From Oscillospiraceae bacterium (GTDB taxonomy: Bacteria; Bacillota; Clostridia; Oscillospirales; Acutalibacteraceae): DNA of 64,000 nt. Below, one piece after another: positions 15,495 through 25,047 of this stretch. The translations under genes and the position numbers were made by a program. The notes under the pieces are model-generated. The model made no database searches and was not told the origin of the DNA. It saw only the letters and a program-made list of their open reading frames with translations. The stretch is taken from NCBI GenBank assembly GCA_015065615.1, contig SVPY01000001.1, positions 1 to 64,000 on the forward strand, written 5' to 3'. Every line of letters begins with the position of its first letter. Within the stretch, counting starts at the first letter, position 1.

Positions 15495-17855
15495 TTATTT
15501 AAGTTCAGCGATGGTTACACCGCTTTCGCCCTCACCGAAAGTACCCAGACGGTAACTTCTCACGTAAGGATGTCTTCTTAAATGCTGCTGAATAGCGGCA
15601 CGGAGAACACCCGTACCCTTACCGTGGATAATGGTGATCTGATTTAAATTCTGCCTTAAGGCTCTGTCGATAAATTCGTCAACGGCGGCAATACCCTCTT
15701 CGCTGTTCATACCGCGAAGGTCAATATCCATGCTGACTTCAACAGGAGCTGTGAGGGTTTTTACGGTCCTTCTGCCTTCCTGTTTTTTCTTTTCCTTCTT
15801 ACCGTCAGAAAGCCTTAGATTCTTGATATTCACCCTTGTTTTTACTATACCCGCCTGAACAAGCACCATATCGCCGCTTTTGGGAAGATCCAAAACGGTA
15901 GCATCCTTGCCTATATCGAAAATAACAACGTCGTCGCCAACTTTTAAAGGACGGGGCAGAACGTAATCTTCCTGCTTTTTCTCCCTTATTGGGTCGCTGG
16001 TATTCTCCATATTTTTAATGCCTGCTTTAAGGCTCTGCATTTCTTCCTGAGAAATTATCTTATCCTTATGCTTCTTGATTTTTTCCAGTTCATCAAAAAG
16101 AGCGGTAGCCTGCGCTCTGGTAGCGGAAACGATATTTGAAGCGTTTCTTTTAGCCTCTTCTATCTGTTTCTCGGCATCCTTTTCGGTTTTTTCTTTAAGC
16201 ACTTCCGCTTCTTTTAAAAGCTTCTGCGCCTTTTCCTTATCCTCACGGGCAAGTTTCAGTTCATCCTGAAGCTTACGTCTGTCCTTTTCAAGCTTCGCGA
16301 TAACTTCCTCGAACTTATTGCTCTCTTCGGAAACAAGATTTCTTGCTCTTGCTACGATATCTCCGCGCATACCAAGGCGCTTGGAGATAGCAAAAGCGTT
16401 ACTTTTACCCGGAACACCTATTAAAAGGTTGTAGGTAGGTGAAAGAGTGTTTACGTCGAACTCACAGCAGCCGTTTTCCACACCCTCCGTGCGAAGGGCG
16501 TATTCTTTAAGTTCCGCATAGTGAGTGGTGGCGGCCAAACGAAGTTTCTTGATTCTTAAGGCTTCGATAATGGCAATAGCCAAAGCGGCGCCTTCAGTTG
16601 GGTCGGTACCTGCGCCTAATTCGTCTATTAAAACAAGGCTTTTTTCGTCGCTGATTTCCAAAATATTAATTATATTGGTCATATGAGCCGAGAAAGTGGA
16701 AAGACTCTGCTCGATACTCTGCTCGTCGCCGATATCCGCTAAAATATTTGTAAATATGCTTACTTCGCTATCCTCACTGCAGGGTATCATAAGACCGCAC
16801 ATAGCCATTAAACACATAAGACCTATGGTTTTTATGGATACGGTCTTACCGCCTGTATTGGGGCCTGTGATAATTAAAGTATCAAATTTATTGCCGAGCT
16901 CGATATTGGTGGGCACCACCTTATCCTTATCAATAAGGGGATGGCGGGCATTTTTGAGATTGATTCTGCCTTTATCGTTAACTACGGGTACCGTAGCCTT
17001 CATCTTATAAGCTAAATGAGCCTTGGCAAAGATAAGGTTTAATTCTACCAAAATATAGTAGGAATCAATAACAGCCTGCGCAAAGGCGCCTGCCTCCTCA
17101 CTTAAACGCTGAAGGATTCTTTCGATCTCCTCCTTTTCCTTGGCTTTCAGAAGCCTAAGCTCGTTATTTGCTTCCACAACACCCATAGGCTCAACGAAAA
17201 CGGTAGCGCCGCTGGCGCTTGTATCATGAACAAGGCCTGCGACCTCGCTTCTGTACTCAACTTTAACCGGCACAACGTATCTGCCGTCGCGCATTGTCAC
17301 TATGGAATCCTGCAGATATTTCTGGTACTGAGCTGAACGGGTCATTTTATCAAGCTGTTCCTTGATTTTTAAAGATGCATTACGCATCTTACGCCTGATA
17401 TTACTAAGCTCTGCGGAGGCTGTATCGAAAACCTCCTCCTCGTTTTTTACGGTGGTATCGATTCTTTCTTCCAGATATTTATTGGGGGATAAAAGCTCGA
17501 ACCTTTCCTGCAGCACTGTTTCCACACTGCCGCTTTTACTTCTCCACTCAGTTACACCGCGGATGGTTTTTAAAGTAAAGGAGAGATTTAAAAGTTCCGT
17601 TAAATTAAGTATGCCGCCAGCTTCGGCACGCCTTAATGCGTTTACAATATTTTTAAGCCCGTAAAAACTCGGGGCGCCGAATTTAGCCATCAAAACGTAG
17701 GCATCATCGGTTTCTTTTATAAGCCTTTTAACGGTTTCGATATCCGTTGAAGGCGAAATAGAGAGAGCGTTCTCCGCAGCATCCTCGTTTGTACACTCCA
17801 AAGCGAGCATATTGAGAATTTTGGGAAGCTCCAATGCTTTATAATTTCTGTTCAT
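15495..17855 (-). CDS. mutS2: Endonuclease MutS2
   Basis: This 786-residue protein has a MutS-like core without the mismatch-recognition domain, a P-loop GPNTGGKTVSIKTIGL near 335, Walker B LVLIDELGAGTDPTEGAAL and a long Lys/Glu coiled coil (about 510-620). The C-terminal Smr nuclease domain shows DLRGMNSEEG and IIHGKGTGVLR. Family members act against recombination intermediates or on collided ribosomes, not in mismatch repair. It is last in the era-yqzL-recO-mutS2 run, 22 bp after recO. Confidence 0.95.
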   Translation of the reverse strand: MNRNYKALELPKILNMLALECTNEDAAENALSISPSTDIETVKRLIKETDDAYVLMAKFGAPSFYGLKNIVNALRRAEAGGILNLTELLNLSFTLKTIRGVTEWRSKSGSVETVLQERFELLSPNKYLEERIDTTVKNEEEVFDTASAELSNIRRKMRNASLKIKEQLDKMTRSAQYQKYLQDSIVTMRDGRYVVPVKVEYRSEVAGLVHDTSASGATVFVEPMGVVEANNELRLLKAKEKEEIERILQRLSEEAGAFAQAVIDSYYILVELNLIFAKAHLAYKMKATVPVVNDKGRINLKNARHPLIDKDKVVPTNIELGNKFDTLIITGPNTGGKTVSIKTIGLMCLMAMCGLMIPCSEDSEVSIFTNILADIGDEQSIEQSLSTFSAHMTNIINILEISDEKSLVLIDELGAGTDPTEGAALAIAIIEALRIKKLRLAATTHYAELKEYALRTEGVENGCCEFDVNTLSPTYNLLIGVPGKSNAFAISKRLGMRGDIVARARNLVSEESNKFEEVIAKLEKDRRKLQDELKLAREDKEKAQKLLKEAEVLKEKTEKDAEKQIEEAKRNASNIVSATRAQATALFDELEKIKKHKDKIISQEEMQSLKAGIKNMENTSDPIREKKQEDYVLPRPLKVGDDVVIFDIGKDATVLDLPKSGDMVLVQAGIVKTRVNIKNLRLSDGKKEKKKQEGRRTVKTLTAPVEVSMDIDLRGMNSEEGIAAVDEFIDRALRQNLNQITIIHGKGTGVLRAAIQQHLRRHPYVRSYRLGTFGEGESGVTIAELK

Positions 17856-17877
17856 TTTATGTTTCCTTTAAGTTTTC

Positions 17878-18621
17878 TCACACTATCATCTTATAGAAAT
17901 CGAGGGTCTGGGGTATTCTGCCCAAAACCTGCACTAAGTATTTCTCCGTTGCCTCGGAAAGCTCTTTTAAAGCTTCATCGGGAATACTGAAGGAATAAAG
18001 ACGGGGGAAATCCACGTAGCAGATATGTCTCATAGCAGTTAAAGCGCCCGGGCTGAGTTTCACACTGGGAGCATCGCCTAAATTGAAACAATCTTTACAG
18101 TAAATAGCAGCAGTTGAAGGGACAAAATACATCACTTCGTTTTCGTAACAGCTGCAGCCCTTGCAGGCAATTAAATCGGGCATATAGCCTGAAATAGCCA
18201 GCATACGAAGCTCCGTAACTGCTTTCAGCATCAAAGGCGGCTTTTTGCTTTCCGATAAAAAATGCAAGGAATTGAGCACTATCCGCAAATATTCCTCGCT
18301 GTCTGTTTCCTCTGGCACGAGCAGGAAACTCAATTCGCAAAAATACTGAGCGAGACTTAATTTAACAATGTCGTTTCTTAAATTAAAGAAAACTTCCTTT
18401 AATTCCGCGCTGTCTATTATGTATTTATCTTTACCTTTGAATATACTGAAATCGGAATAAGCAAGAAGCCCGGTGGAAGCGCTTTTGCTATCCTTCAGGC
18501 TTTTTGCTTTTCTTGCGAAGGCTCGTATAACCCCTTCTTTTCTTGTAAGAATGGTTACCAGTCTGTCGCTTTCACCTATTGTCTGTTCCTTTATAATTAT
18601 TCCGTCTGTCTTTATATACAT
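17878..18621 (-). CDS. recO: DNA repair protein RecO
   Basis: This 247-residue protein has an N-terminal OB fold (TDGIIIKEQTIGESDRLVTILTRKEG) and a helical C-terminal domain containing a four-cysteine zinc site (CKGCSCYENE and CKDC). It works with RecF/RecR in loading RecA at gaps. Its first 50 bases overlap the end of the YqzL-like ORF upstream, so the two are probably translated in a coupled way. Confidence 0.94.
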   Translation of the reverse strand: MYIKTDGIIIKEQTIGESDRLVTILTRKEGVIRAFARKAKSLKDSKSASTGLLAYSDFSIFKGKDKYIIDSAELKEVFFNLRNDIVKLSLAQYFCELSFLLVPEETDSEEYLRIVLNSLHFLSESKKPPLMLKAVTELRMLAISGYMPDLIACKGCSCYENEVMYFVPSTAAIYCKDCFNLGDAPSVKLSPGALTAMRHICYVDFPRLYSFSIPDEALKELSEATEKYLVQVLGRIPQTLDFYKMIV

Positions 18622-18742
18622 TATCGTTTTCCCCTATTTTATTTTCACCTTCGGGGAGTCTTTCTTTTGAGTTAGTGTAAGCTAAATAGTCGGCAATTTT
18701 GCCGCTCTCGTAGAATTTCTGCCAAGCGCTTTTCTCGTTCAT
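18572..18742 (-). CDS. YqzL-like small protein
   Basis: A 56-residue ORF between era and recO reads MNEKSAWQKFYESGKIADYL and continues with a polar tail. The W-x-x-F-x-x-[ST]-G-x-[IV]-x-x-YL pattern and the position match YqzL of Bacillus subtilis, which lies between era and recO there too. Function is unknown. It overlaps recO by 50 nt in another frame. A weak SD (GGGCGG or GGTG) precedes the ATG. Confidence 0.72.
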   Translation of the reverse strand: MNEKSAWQKFYESGKIADYLAYTNSKERLPEGENKIGENDNVYKDRRNNYKGTDNR

Positions 18743-18902
18743 AATAAGCACCGCCCAAATAAACCAAAGCTTTTTGGGATTTCACCTTTCGTTTATTTAC
18801 CGATACTTAATTATTTGCAGAGAATAACTTTCTTATGACAGGAAAATATTTGATTTGTTTACATAATACGCCATTATTTGCAAGGATTTTATGCTTCAGC
18901 CT

Positions 18903-19856
18903 TTAATTATCAAAATCGCTCTTATCAAAGCCTAAAGTATGAAGCACGTTGGGGCGAAGACGCCAATCCTCTTTTACCTTTACCCAAAGCTGAAGATTGA
19001 TTTTCGTATCGAAAAATCTTTCCATATCGATTCTTGCCTGAGTGCCGATTTTTTTAAGCATCTGACCGCCCTTACCGATAATAATACCCTTGTGAGCGTC
19101 CTTCTCGGTATAGATAACGGCGTGAATCTCAGTTAAGAATTCGCTTTCTTCCATACTCTCGGTTACCACCGCAACGCCGTGGGGAACTTCCTTATCTAAA
19201 AGCCTTAACACCTTTTCTCTTACTATCTCGGCGGCAATAACTCTTTCGGGCTGGTCTGTTAAAGTATCCGCGCTGAACATATGACCGCCATCCATACACA
19301 GCTTCTTAAGCTCTTCCTTTAAAGGTTCGATACCGCTGCCTGACTGAGCGGAAACGGGAACAACCGCTACGAAATCGAACATACCTGCGTAGGTTTCGAT
19401 CTGCTTCATCAGCACTGTTTTATCGGGAACAAGGTCAATTTTATTTATTGCCAATACAGCAGGAATACCCATATCCGTAAATTTCTTGATAAGTTCCAAG
19501 TCGGCTTTACTTACCTTCTGGTCGGCTTCAACAACCAAAAGGCAGGCGTCAACACCTGCTACGGATTCATTTACGGAACGAACCATATAATCGTCTAGAG
19601 CATTTCTTGATTTTACAAGTCCGGGTGTATCGATAAACACAAGCTGGTGCTCGTTTTCGGTTAAAACACCCATAATTCTTGTTCTGGTTGTCTGGGGTTT
19701 TCTTGATACTATGGCAAGCTTCTGACCGATAAGACGGTTAAGAAGTGAACTTTTACCTACGTTGGGCTTGCCTACAATTGCAACGAAGGCAGACTTTTCG
19801 CCGTTTGCATTTGAGTTTTCATTATTTAACATATCTATTGCAGAATTTAAATCCAT
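18903..19856 (-). CDS. era: GTPase Era
   Basis: This 317-residue GTPase has G1 GKPNVGKSSLLNRL, G3 DTPG, G4 NKID and a C-terminal KH domain (IIIGKGGQMLKKIGTQARIDMERFF). Era binds the 3' end of 16S rRNA and helps mature the 30S subunit. A 17-residue N-terminal extension precedes the G domain. It lies in the conserved phoH-ybeY-dgkA-era cluster; the cytidine deaminase gene often found before era in Bacillus is absent. Confidence 0.97.
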   Translation of the reverse strand: MDLNSAIDMLNNENSNANGEKSAFVAIVGKPNVGKSSLLNRLIGQKLAIVSRKPQTTRTRIMGVLTENEHQLVFIDTPGLVKSRNALDDYMVRSVNESVAGVDACLLVVEADQKVSKADLELIKKFTDMGIPAVLAINKIDLVPDKTVLMKQIETYAGMFDFVAVVPVSAQSGSGIEPLKEELKKLCMDGGHMFSADTLTDQPERVIAAEIVREKVLRLLDKEVPHGVAVVTESMEESEFLTEIHAVIYTEKDAHKGIIIGKGGQMLKKIGTQARIDMERFFDTKINLQLWVKVKEDWRLRPNVLHTLGFDKSDFDN

Positions 19857-19889
19857 TTAATTTATTTTCCTTTCGTTTTAAAACCTTCT

Positions 19890-20357
19890 TCATTTTTTCC
19901 TGAAGCCGATTACAAATAACACAAGAAGCGCTTCTGACACAACAAAAGCTATTGTATACAAGGGATTTGTAAAAATACTTACAAATAAACCTGCGATTTC
20001 TAAAGGCTTAAATAAAATCACAAAACCTATAACAACCGAGAATATTGCAGAAATAAGCACGGCTCCTGCAGCAATATCCTTGGTATTTTTTATATGCCCG
20101 TCCTTTTCCTTTGTAACCCTGTCGCACAATATTTCAATGGCGGAGTTAACCCCTTCGAGGCTTAATACCAAAGCTGAAGTAAGAAGTAAAACAGCATACT
20201 CAGCCTTGCTTACACCTAAAAACGGAGAAAGTAAAAGAACGTTCAATGCGGCAGCTATATGCACACGCATATTTCTTTCACTCTTAATTACTATTCCTAT
20301 ACCGCGAAAAGCATACAGAAAGCCTTTTAAGAAACCTTTTATACCTTTATTTTTCAT
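19890..20357 (-). CDS. dgkA: Undecaprenol/diacylglycerol kinase family protein
   Basis: This protein of about 155 residues has three or four membrane helices and the DgkA signature: an E-R-N segment (SERNMRVHIAAALNV), VLSLEGVNSAIEILCDRV and KDIAAGAVLISA. In Gram-positives this family phosphorylates undecaprenol, recycling the lipid carrier for cell-wall synthesis. The ATG at 20357 is preferred over a TTG 15 bp upstream. It overlaps the end of ybeY by 11 bp. Confidence 0.9.
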   Translation of the reverse strand: MKNKGIKGFLKGFLYAFRGIGIVIKSERNMRVHIAAALNVLLLSPFLGVSKAEYAVLLLTSALVLSLEGVNSAIEILCDRVTKEKDGHIKNTKDIAAGAVLISAIFSVVIGFVILFKPLEIAGLFVSIFTNPLYTIAFVVSEALLVLFVIGFRKK

Positions 20358-20865
20358 CTTCTTTGTTTTCAAGAATATGTACTGTATTCGTAACCGTGAG
20401 ACCTAACATATCCATTACAGCCTCTTCTTTTTCACGCATAATTGCTTTTTCCATACCGCCGAGCTCGTGGTCGTAACCTAAAAGATGAAGCATAGAATGT
20501 GCAGTTAAAAAGCCTACCTCTCTTTCGAAGCTGTGGCCGTATATATCAGCCTGCTCAACCGCCTTGGGCATAGAGATAACTATATCGCCTAAAAGCTTGG
20601 CGCCTGTAGCGAAATTAATATCGTACACGCCGTCCTCACCTAAAGGGAAGGATAAAACGTCTGTGGCGCTGTCCTTATTTCTGTACTGAGCATTAAGCTC
20701 CCTTATCTGTTCGTTATCCACAAAAGAAACGCTTACCTCGGCAGGTCCTTCAAAATTTTCCATTTTAAGAACTGCATTACAGGTACGTCTGACAAGCATA
20801 CGAAGACCTGTGGGGATTTTTACCGCTTTCTGCTCATTTGTTATTATAACTCTGGTTTTATCCAT
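20347..20865 (-). CDS. ybeY: Endoribonuclease YbeY
   Basis: This 172-residue metalloprotein has the diagnostic zinc motif H-x3-H-x5-H in HSMLHLLGYDH and the preceding conserved NKDSATDVLSFPL. YbeY takes part in rRNA maturation and ribosome quality control. It sits between phoH and dgkA as in most Firmicutes, with AAGGAGGAATCCGTT ahead of the ATG. Confidence 0.96.
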   Translation of the reverse strand: MDKTRVIITNEQKAVKIPTGLRMLVRRTCNAVLKMENFEGPAEVSVSFVDNEQIRELNAQYRNKDSATDVLSFPLGEDGVYDINFATGAKLLGDIVISMPKAVEQADIYGHSFEREVGFLTAHSMLHLLGYDHELGGMEKAIMREKEEAVMDMLGLTVTNTVHILENKEDEK

Positions 20866-20879
20866 AACGGATTCCTCCT

Positions 20880-21833
20880 TTAGTTTTTCTGTGCGGCTCT
20901 CTCGTAGGCTTTTACAATATCCTGTACGAGGTGATGTCGCACAACGTCCTTTTCTGTAAACTTAAAAATACCAATATCGTCAATATTCTTTAAAACACGC
21001 ATAGCATCCTTTAAGCCCGACTTCTTGCCGTCGGGAAGGTCTATTTGTGTTACGTCGCCTGTTATAACCATTTTTGAGTTAAAACCAAGGCGAGTGAGGA
21101 ACATTTTCATCTGCTCGGGTGTAGTGTTCTGTGCTTCGTCGAGAATAATGAAGCTATCGTCAAGAGTTCTGCCTCGCATATAAGCAAGGGGAGCTACCTC
21201 GATACTGCCTTTCTCGATGTACTTCATATAGGTTTCACTTCCGAGCATATCAAAAAGAGCATCGTAGAGAGGGCGAAGGTATGGGTCTACCTTCTGCTGC
21301 AAGTCACCGGGTAAGAAACCAAGCTTCTCGCCTGCCTCCACGGCGGGACGGGTGAGAATTATACGGTTTATACTTCCTGCTCTGAATGCCTGCACCGCCA
21401 TAGCAACGGCTAAGTAGGTTTTGCCTGTACCTGCAGGACCTACTCCTATGGTGATGGTTTTATTTTTGATATATTCACAGTAAGTTTTCTGACCTACCGT
21501 TTTTGGCTTTAAGGGTTTGCCTTTACTTGTAAGGCAAATGGAATCACTTGATAATTCCTTTAATTTATCCTCGTTATCCTCTTTAACGAGATTAATGGAG
21601 TAGTGAACGTTCTGCTCGTCTATATTTCCGCCGCGGCTCTGAAGCTTAATGAGGCTAGCGAGCACTCTTTCGGCAAGGGCAGAATTTTCTTCACTGCCGA
21701 TTATTTTAAGTTCGCCGTCGCGGGATGTTATAACGACGTCGAAGGTTTTTTCTATGATCTTTAAGTTTGAATCAAGATTTCCGAAAAGCGCGGAAGTATC
21801 GCTGATTCTGTCAATTTCAATTTTTCTTTCCAT
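20880..21833 (-). CDS. phoH: PhoH-like ATPase
   Basis: This 317-residue protein has a Walker A motif GPAGTGKTYLA near 135 and Walker B SFIILDEAQNTTPEQMK, preceded by a KH-like N-terminal domain (residues 1-90). PhoH proteins are predicted RNA helicases or nucleases coupled to YbeY, whose gene follows after 14 bp. Confidence 0.94.
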   Translation of the reverse strand: MERKIEIDRISDTSALFGNLDSNLKIIEKTFDVVITSRDGELKIIGSEENSALAERVLASLIKLQSRGGNIDEQNVHYSINLVKEDNEDKLKELSSDSICLTSKGKPLKPKTVGQKTYCEYIKNKTITIGVGPAGTGKTYLAVAMAVQAFRAGSINRIILTRPAVEAGEKLGFLPGDLQQKVDPYLRPLYDALFDMLGSETYMKYIEKGSIEVAPLAYMRGRTLDDSFIILDEAQNTTPEQMKMFLTRLGFNSKMVITGDVTQIDLPDGKKSGLKDAMRVLKNIDDIGIFKFTEKDVVRHHLVQDIVKAYERAAQKN

Positions 21834-21951
21834 ATTTACGTCCGTAAAGCAATCCTTTATTTTAGAAAATTATACCTATACAAATACAATTATAACACAT
21901 AATTCAAATAAATAAAACGGAAATTTTAATAAAATAACATTTCTTTTTGTT

Positions 21952-23145
21952 TTATTCAAATAAAACTTCAACTTCTTCTCCTATATCTTCAAGAAAATAA
22001 CATCGGGCTTTTAAAATAAGAGTATTATTCTTCTGTTCCAAGGTGATTTCTTTTCTTAAAAACATACTGCCGTTTTTTTCTTTTTCTTTTATTTCATTTG
22101 AAAGCATCACGTTAAGCTGTTTTTCTGCTTCAACAAGTGTAAGCTCCCTTTCCGTACTTATTTTCTCCGTGTAGGTTTCTTTAATAAGAATTATCGGCAT
22201 TTTTACGCCCAGCAAATAAAGCGGATTTTCCGTTACTTCTTTTACATATTCACCGTTTTTTATCATCGGAAAAGTTACGGGAAAGTTGATTCCGAAAAAG
22301 CTCATATAATATTTATCTATACTCGCCCCGTTTATATATACCGTGTCCTTTAATTTTAAAGTAAATGTGTAATCCTCCCAAACTTCTCCTATGATTTTAC
22401 CTCTCGCCGCGGCGGAAAAAGATTTGCCTGTTTTCACTCCCCACTTATCGTAAGTATCCCAAAGACCTGTAATTAAAATATCTCCCTTTTTAACACCTTC
22501 GCCTTTTTTCACTTTAGCCATTCCGTCCAAAGCTTCAACGGAATATATTACCGCGTCTTTTTTAGCTACTACGTTTCTTACGGCTTTACCTTCCAGAATT
22601 TCAGGTTTAGGCGTCGAATCCTTAATAACGATATCTATCCACACTCCGTTTGTGTTTACGCTTATAAAGTCAACGCCTTCCATTCTGCGCATCAACTTAA
22701 TAGCGGCATCGTGGGGGTCAACGTCACTTCTGAGCGCGCCGATATCTATACCTATCTCTTTGGCTATTTTTAAAACTTCTTCCTCTTTATAAATAAGTGA
22801 GCCGCTGCTTGTAATTACCCATACCCTATTGGACATAAGAATACATATAATAAGCCCGAAAACAGCGCCTAAAATAAGTCCGAGCCGTTTTTTATAGGGT
22901 CTTAAAAGAAAAGGCAAGCCCGCTTCTTTTATTACTTTTATTTCGGCATTTATTTTTTTATTAATTTCCTGCAGCTTCTTAAAATCGTTTTGATGAAGGG
23001 AGATTATTATTATATTTTCACCGAACTGATAATCCCAGAAGCGTAGCCCCGATTTTACCGCCGCATTAATAAGTCTTTTTCTGTTTTCCCCTTTTATTTC
23101 TGCTTTTAAATATCCGAAAACAAGTCTTGCAATTTCGCTTATCAT
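21952..23145 (-). CDS. yqfD: Sporulation protein YqfD
   Basis: This roughly 397-residue protein has one membrane segment (LGLILGAVFGLIICILMSN, about 90-110) and a large outside domain, the YqfD layout. It is required for engulfment-stage sporulation in Bacillus (family knowledge). The start at 23145 is preferred because AAGGAG lies directly before it; an upstream ATG at 23172 has no SD. It follows yqfC after about 40 bp and precedes phoH, as in other spore formers. Confidence 0.9.
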   Translation of the reverse strand: MISEIARLVFGYLKAEIKGENRKRLINAAVKSGLRFWDYQFGENIIIISLHQNDFKKLQEINKKINAEIKVIKEAGLPFLLRPYKKRLGLILGAVFGLIICILMSNRVWVITSSGSLIYKEEEVLKIAKEIGIDIGALRSDVDPHDAAIKLMRRMEGVDFISVNTNGVWIDIVIKDSTPKPEILEGKAVRNVVAKKDAVIYSVEALDGMAKVKKGEGVKKGDILITGLWDTYDKWGVKTGKSFSAAARGKIIGEVWEDYTFTLKLKDTVYINGASIDKYYMSFFGINFPVTFPMIKNGEYVKEVTENPLYLLGVKMPIILIKETYTEKISTERELTLVEAEKQLNVMLSNEIKEKEKNGSMFLRKEITLEQKNNTLILKARCYFLEDIGEEVEVLFE

Positions 23146-23185
23146 AAATTTCTCCTTCATCTGATTTGACATGATATGATTTAAT

Positions 23186-23422
23186 TTAATAAGTGAAATT
23201 TACGCTGTGAATTATTCCCTTAAGGCAGAGAGAGCCTGAAGTAAGCATAACTACTTTAAGATGCTTACCTCTGATTTCTATCTTCATCCTGCCTGATTTT
23301 ATTTCTGCATACTCTTCGTTTATATCGGTTATGCTGTCGCAGCCCTCTATCACAATATTTTTATTGGAGAAAATTTCGGTTTTTACACCAAGTTTATTGA
23401 TTGTATCCGCTATTTCGTTCAT
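23186..23422 (-). CDS. yqfC: Sporulation protein YqfC
   Basis: This 78-residue protein matches YqfC: NIVIEGCDSITDINEEYAEI and a beta-rich YabP/YqfC-family core (KIEIRGKHLKVVMLTSGSLCLKG). Family members are expressed in the mother cell during sporulation. It is first of the yqfC-yqfD pair, divergent from ylbJ, and shares a palindromic promoter region with it. Confidence 0.9.
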   Translation of the reverse strand: MNEIADTINKLGVKTEIFSNKNIVIEGCDSITDINEEYAEIKSGRMKIEIRGKHLKVVMLTSGSLCLKGIIHSVNFTY

Positions 23423-23461
23423 ATAAATAAGCTAAACCCAAACCCTTCCTAAACCTAATAA

Positions 23462-23498
23462 GATTTATGCGTATTAATTTAAATTAATGCCATATTAA
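23462..23498. promoter_or_regulatory. Divergent sporulation-type promoter region with palindrome
   Basis: A perfect 16-bp palindrome (ATTAATTTAAATTAAT, 23473-23488) lies between the divergent genes yqfC and ylbJ. CATATTAA (23491-23498) on the plus strand and CATAAATC (23462-23469) on the minus strand flank it. They resemble sigma-E -10 elements about 13 bp from GTATTAAT/GCATTAAT boxes. The sigma-E assignment is tentative. Confidence 0.4.
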
Positions 23499-23523
23499 AT
23501 TAACCTTTACCGAAGGAGCTTTT

Positions 23524-24627
23524 ATGAAAAAAGGCGCAAAAACACATTGGCTATTTATATTCAGGCACGTACTTGTTTTTTTACTTTTCGTTTCTCTTTT
23601 TACTATGCTTATTTTATACAAAGAGTCGGTTTCAAAAAGTATTTATAACTCTATTAACTACTGCCTCTCCGCTTTATATCCCTCCCTGTTTCCTTTTATG
23701 TTTGCTTCCAAGTTTTTTTATTTAAGCGTACCTGAAAATTTACTCACCAAAATTTTCTCTCCCTTTATGAAAAAACTTTTCAAACTTCGGGGAAACTGCT
23801 TTTTAGCTTTTATATTCGCGCTTTTCTTCGGTTATCCGTTGGGAGCGAAGTTTACGTCAAGTATGCTTAACGAAAATAAAATAAGCGAAAATGAAGCTTT
23901 CAGGCTTTTTTCTTGCTGTCTCTCCCCCGGGATTCCTTTCTGCGTACTCTTCGTGGGAGGCAAACTGCTTGGAAACATATATATCGGGATAGTAATTTTC
24001 ATAAGCATAATTATAAGTAATATTTTAATTTTGTTTGTAAGCTCATTCTTTTCAAAAACACCTGCTGAGATAAATAATGTAACCCCCAAATTAAATATTT
24101 ATGAAAAAGTCAGCTTTTCGCTTAATTCCAGCGCAAAGGCTCTTTTAAATATGGCTCTTTACGTTTTAATTTTCAGATTATTATCGGATCTGTTATTCGT
24201 AAGCGGAACTTCCGCCAAGCTAAACAGTATACTCTTTTTCATTCCTTCCGAAATTAAAGCTTTTTTAAGCTGTTTTCTTTTTGAAGTTACGGGAGGAACG
24301 GCGGACGCCGTTAATATAAATTTAAGCCTACCTTATATTACCGCAGGGCTTTCTTTCGGCGGCCTTTCAATTTTCTTTCAGTTATTTTCTTTTTTCAAAA
24401 GCCACAGTTTCAGGCTTTATAAATTGATTTTTATCCGCGCTTTTTGTGCTTTTCTCAGTTATTTTGTTTGTAAAATCCTCTTGTTTTTTATTCCTTATTC
24501 TGATTATTACGAAATTGCGGTAAACCAAAACCTTGTAAACAGCGTAGTTTTCCAAAATAATTTCTTGAGTGTTGCTTTTTTAAGTCTATTATTTTTAAGC
24601 TTAGTTTTGTTGACGGAAAAAGCGTAA
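23524..24627 (+). CDS. ylbJ: Sporulation integral membrane protein YlbJ
   Basis: This 367-residue polytopic membrane protein has about eight helices and the nucleoside-recognition/Gate-type segments of YlbJ: LYPSLFPFMFASKFF, FFGYPLGAKFTSSM and SCCLSPGIPFCVLFVGG. YlbJ is needed for spore cortex or spore formation in Bacillus. Its placement opposite yqfC/yqfD is a common sporulation arrangement. GAAGGAG precedes the ATG. Confidence 0.9.
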   Translation: MKKGAKTHWLFIFRHVLVFLLFVSLFTMLILYKESVSKSIYNSINYCLSALYPSLFPFMFASKFFYLSVPENLLTKIFSPFMKKLFKLRGNCFLAFIFALFFGYPLGAKFTSSMLNENKISENEAFRLFSCCLSPGIPFCVLFVGGKLLGNIYIGIVIFISIIISNILILFVSSFFSKTPAEINNVTPKLNIYEKVSFSLNSSAKALLNMALYVLIFRLLSDLLFVSGTSAKLNSILFFIPSEIKAFLSCFLFEVTGGTADAVNINLSLPYITAGLSFGGLSIFFQLFSFFKSHSFRLYKLIFIRAFCAFLSYFVCKILLFFIPYSDYYEIAVNQNLVNSVVFQNNFLSVAFLSLLFLSLVLLTEKA

Positions 24628-24783
24628 AATAACAAAAACACAGAGATTCTAAGAATTGTGCAGCAATTTTCTATTTAAATGTTCCAAAATTGCTATTATA
24701 ATTAAATTAAAGAAATACTATTGCAAATTAATAAGTTTTATGATAATTTTATTAAAAGTAATTTGTTATCAGGATGTGAAAAT

Positions 24784-25023
24784 ATGGGTTTTCTTAACTT
24801 ATTTAAGAAAAAAGAGAAGCTTTTCGGAAACAACGTAGAGAAAAACTGCGCCTGGTGCCGCTATAATTATACCGAAAGTGACGAGGAAAGCAGTGTACTC
24901 TGCAAATTCTGGGTAGGAGAAGATGCAGAAAAATGCAAGAAATATGAATACGACCCCACAAAACGCCGCCCAAAAGCTGAACCGAAATTAAAAGAATACA
25001 AAAAAGAAGACTTTGAACTTTAA
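24784..25023 (+). CDS. Small Cys-containing protein of unknown function
   Basis: This 79-residue hydrophilic protein has four cysteines (C22, C25, C40, C51) that could bind a metal, a basic N-terminus (FLNLFKKKEKLFG) and a Lys/Glu-rich tail. It was not recognised. The ATG at 24784 follows AGGATGTG; longer readings lack an SD. It is 24 bp ahead of the PHP gene and probably co-transcribed with it. Confidence 0.65.
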   Translation: MGFLNLFKKKEKLFGNNVEKNCAWCRYNYTESDEESSVLCKFWVGEDAEKCKKYEYDPTKRRPKAEPKLKEYKKEDFEL

Positions 25024-25047
25024 TCACACAGAAAGTTAAGATTGATT

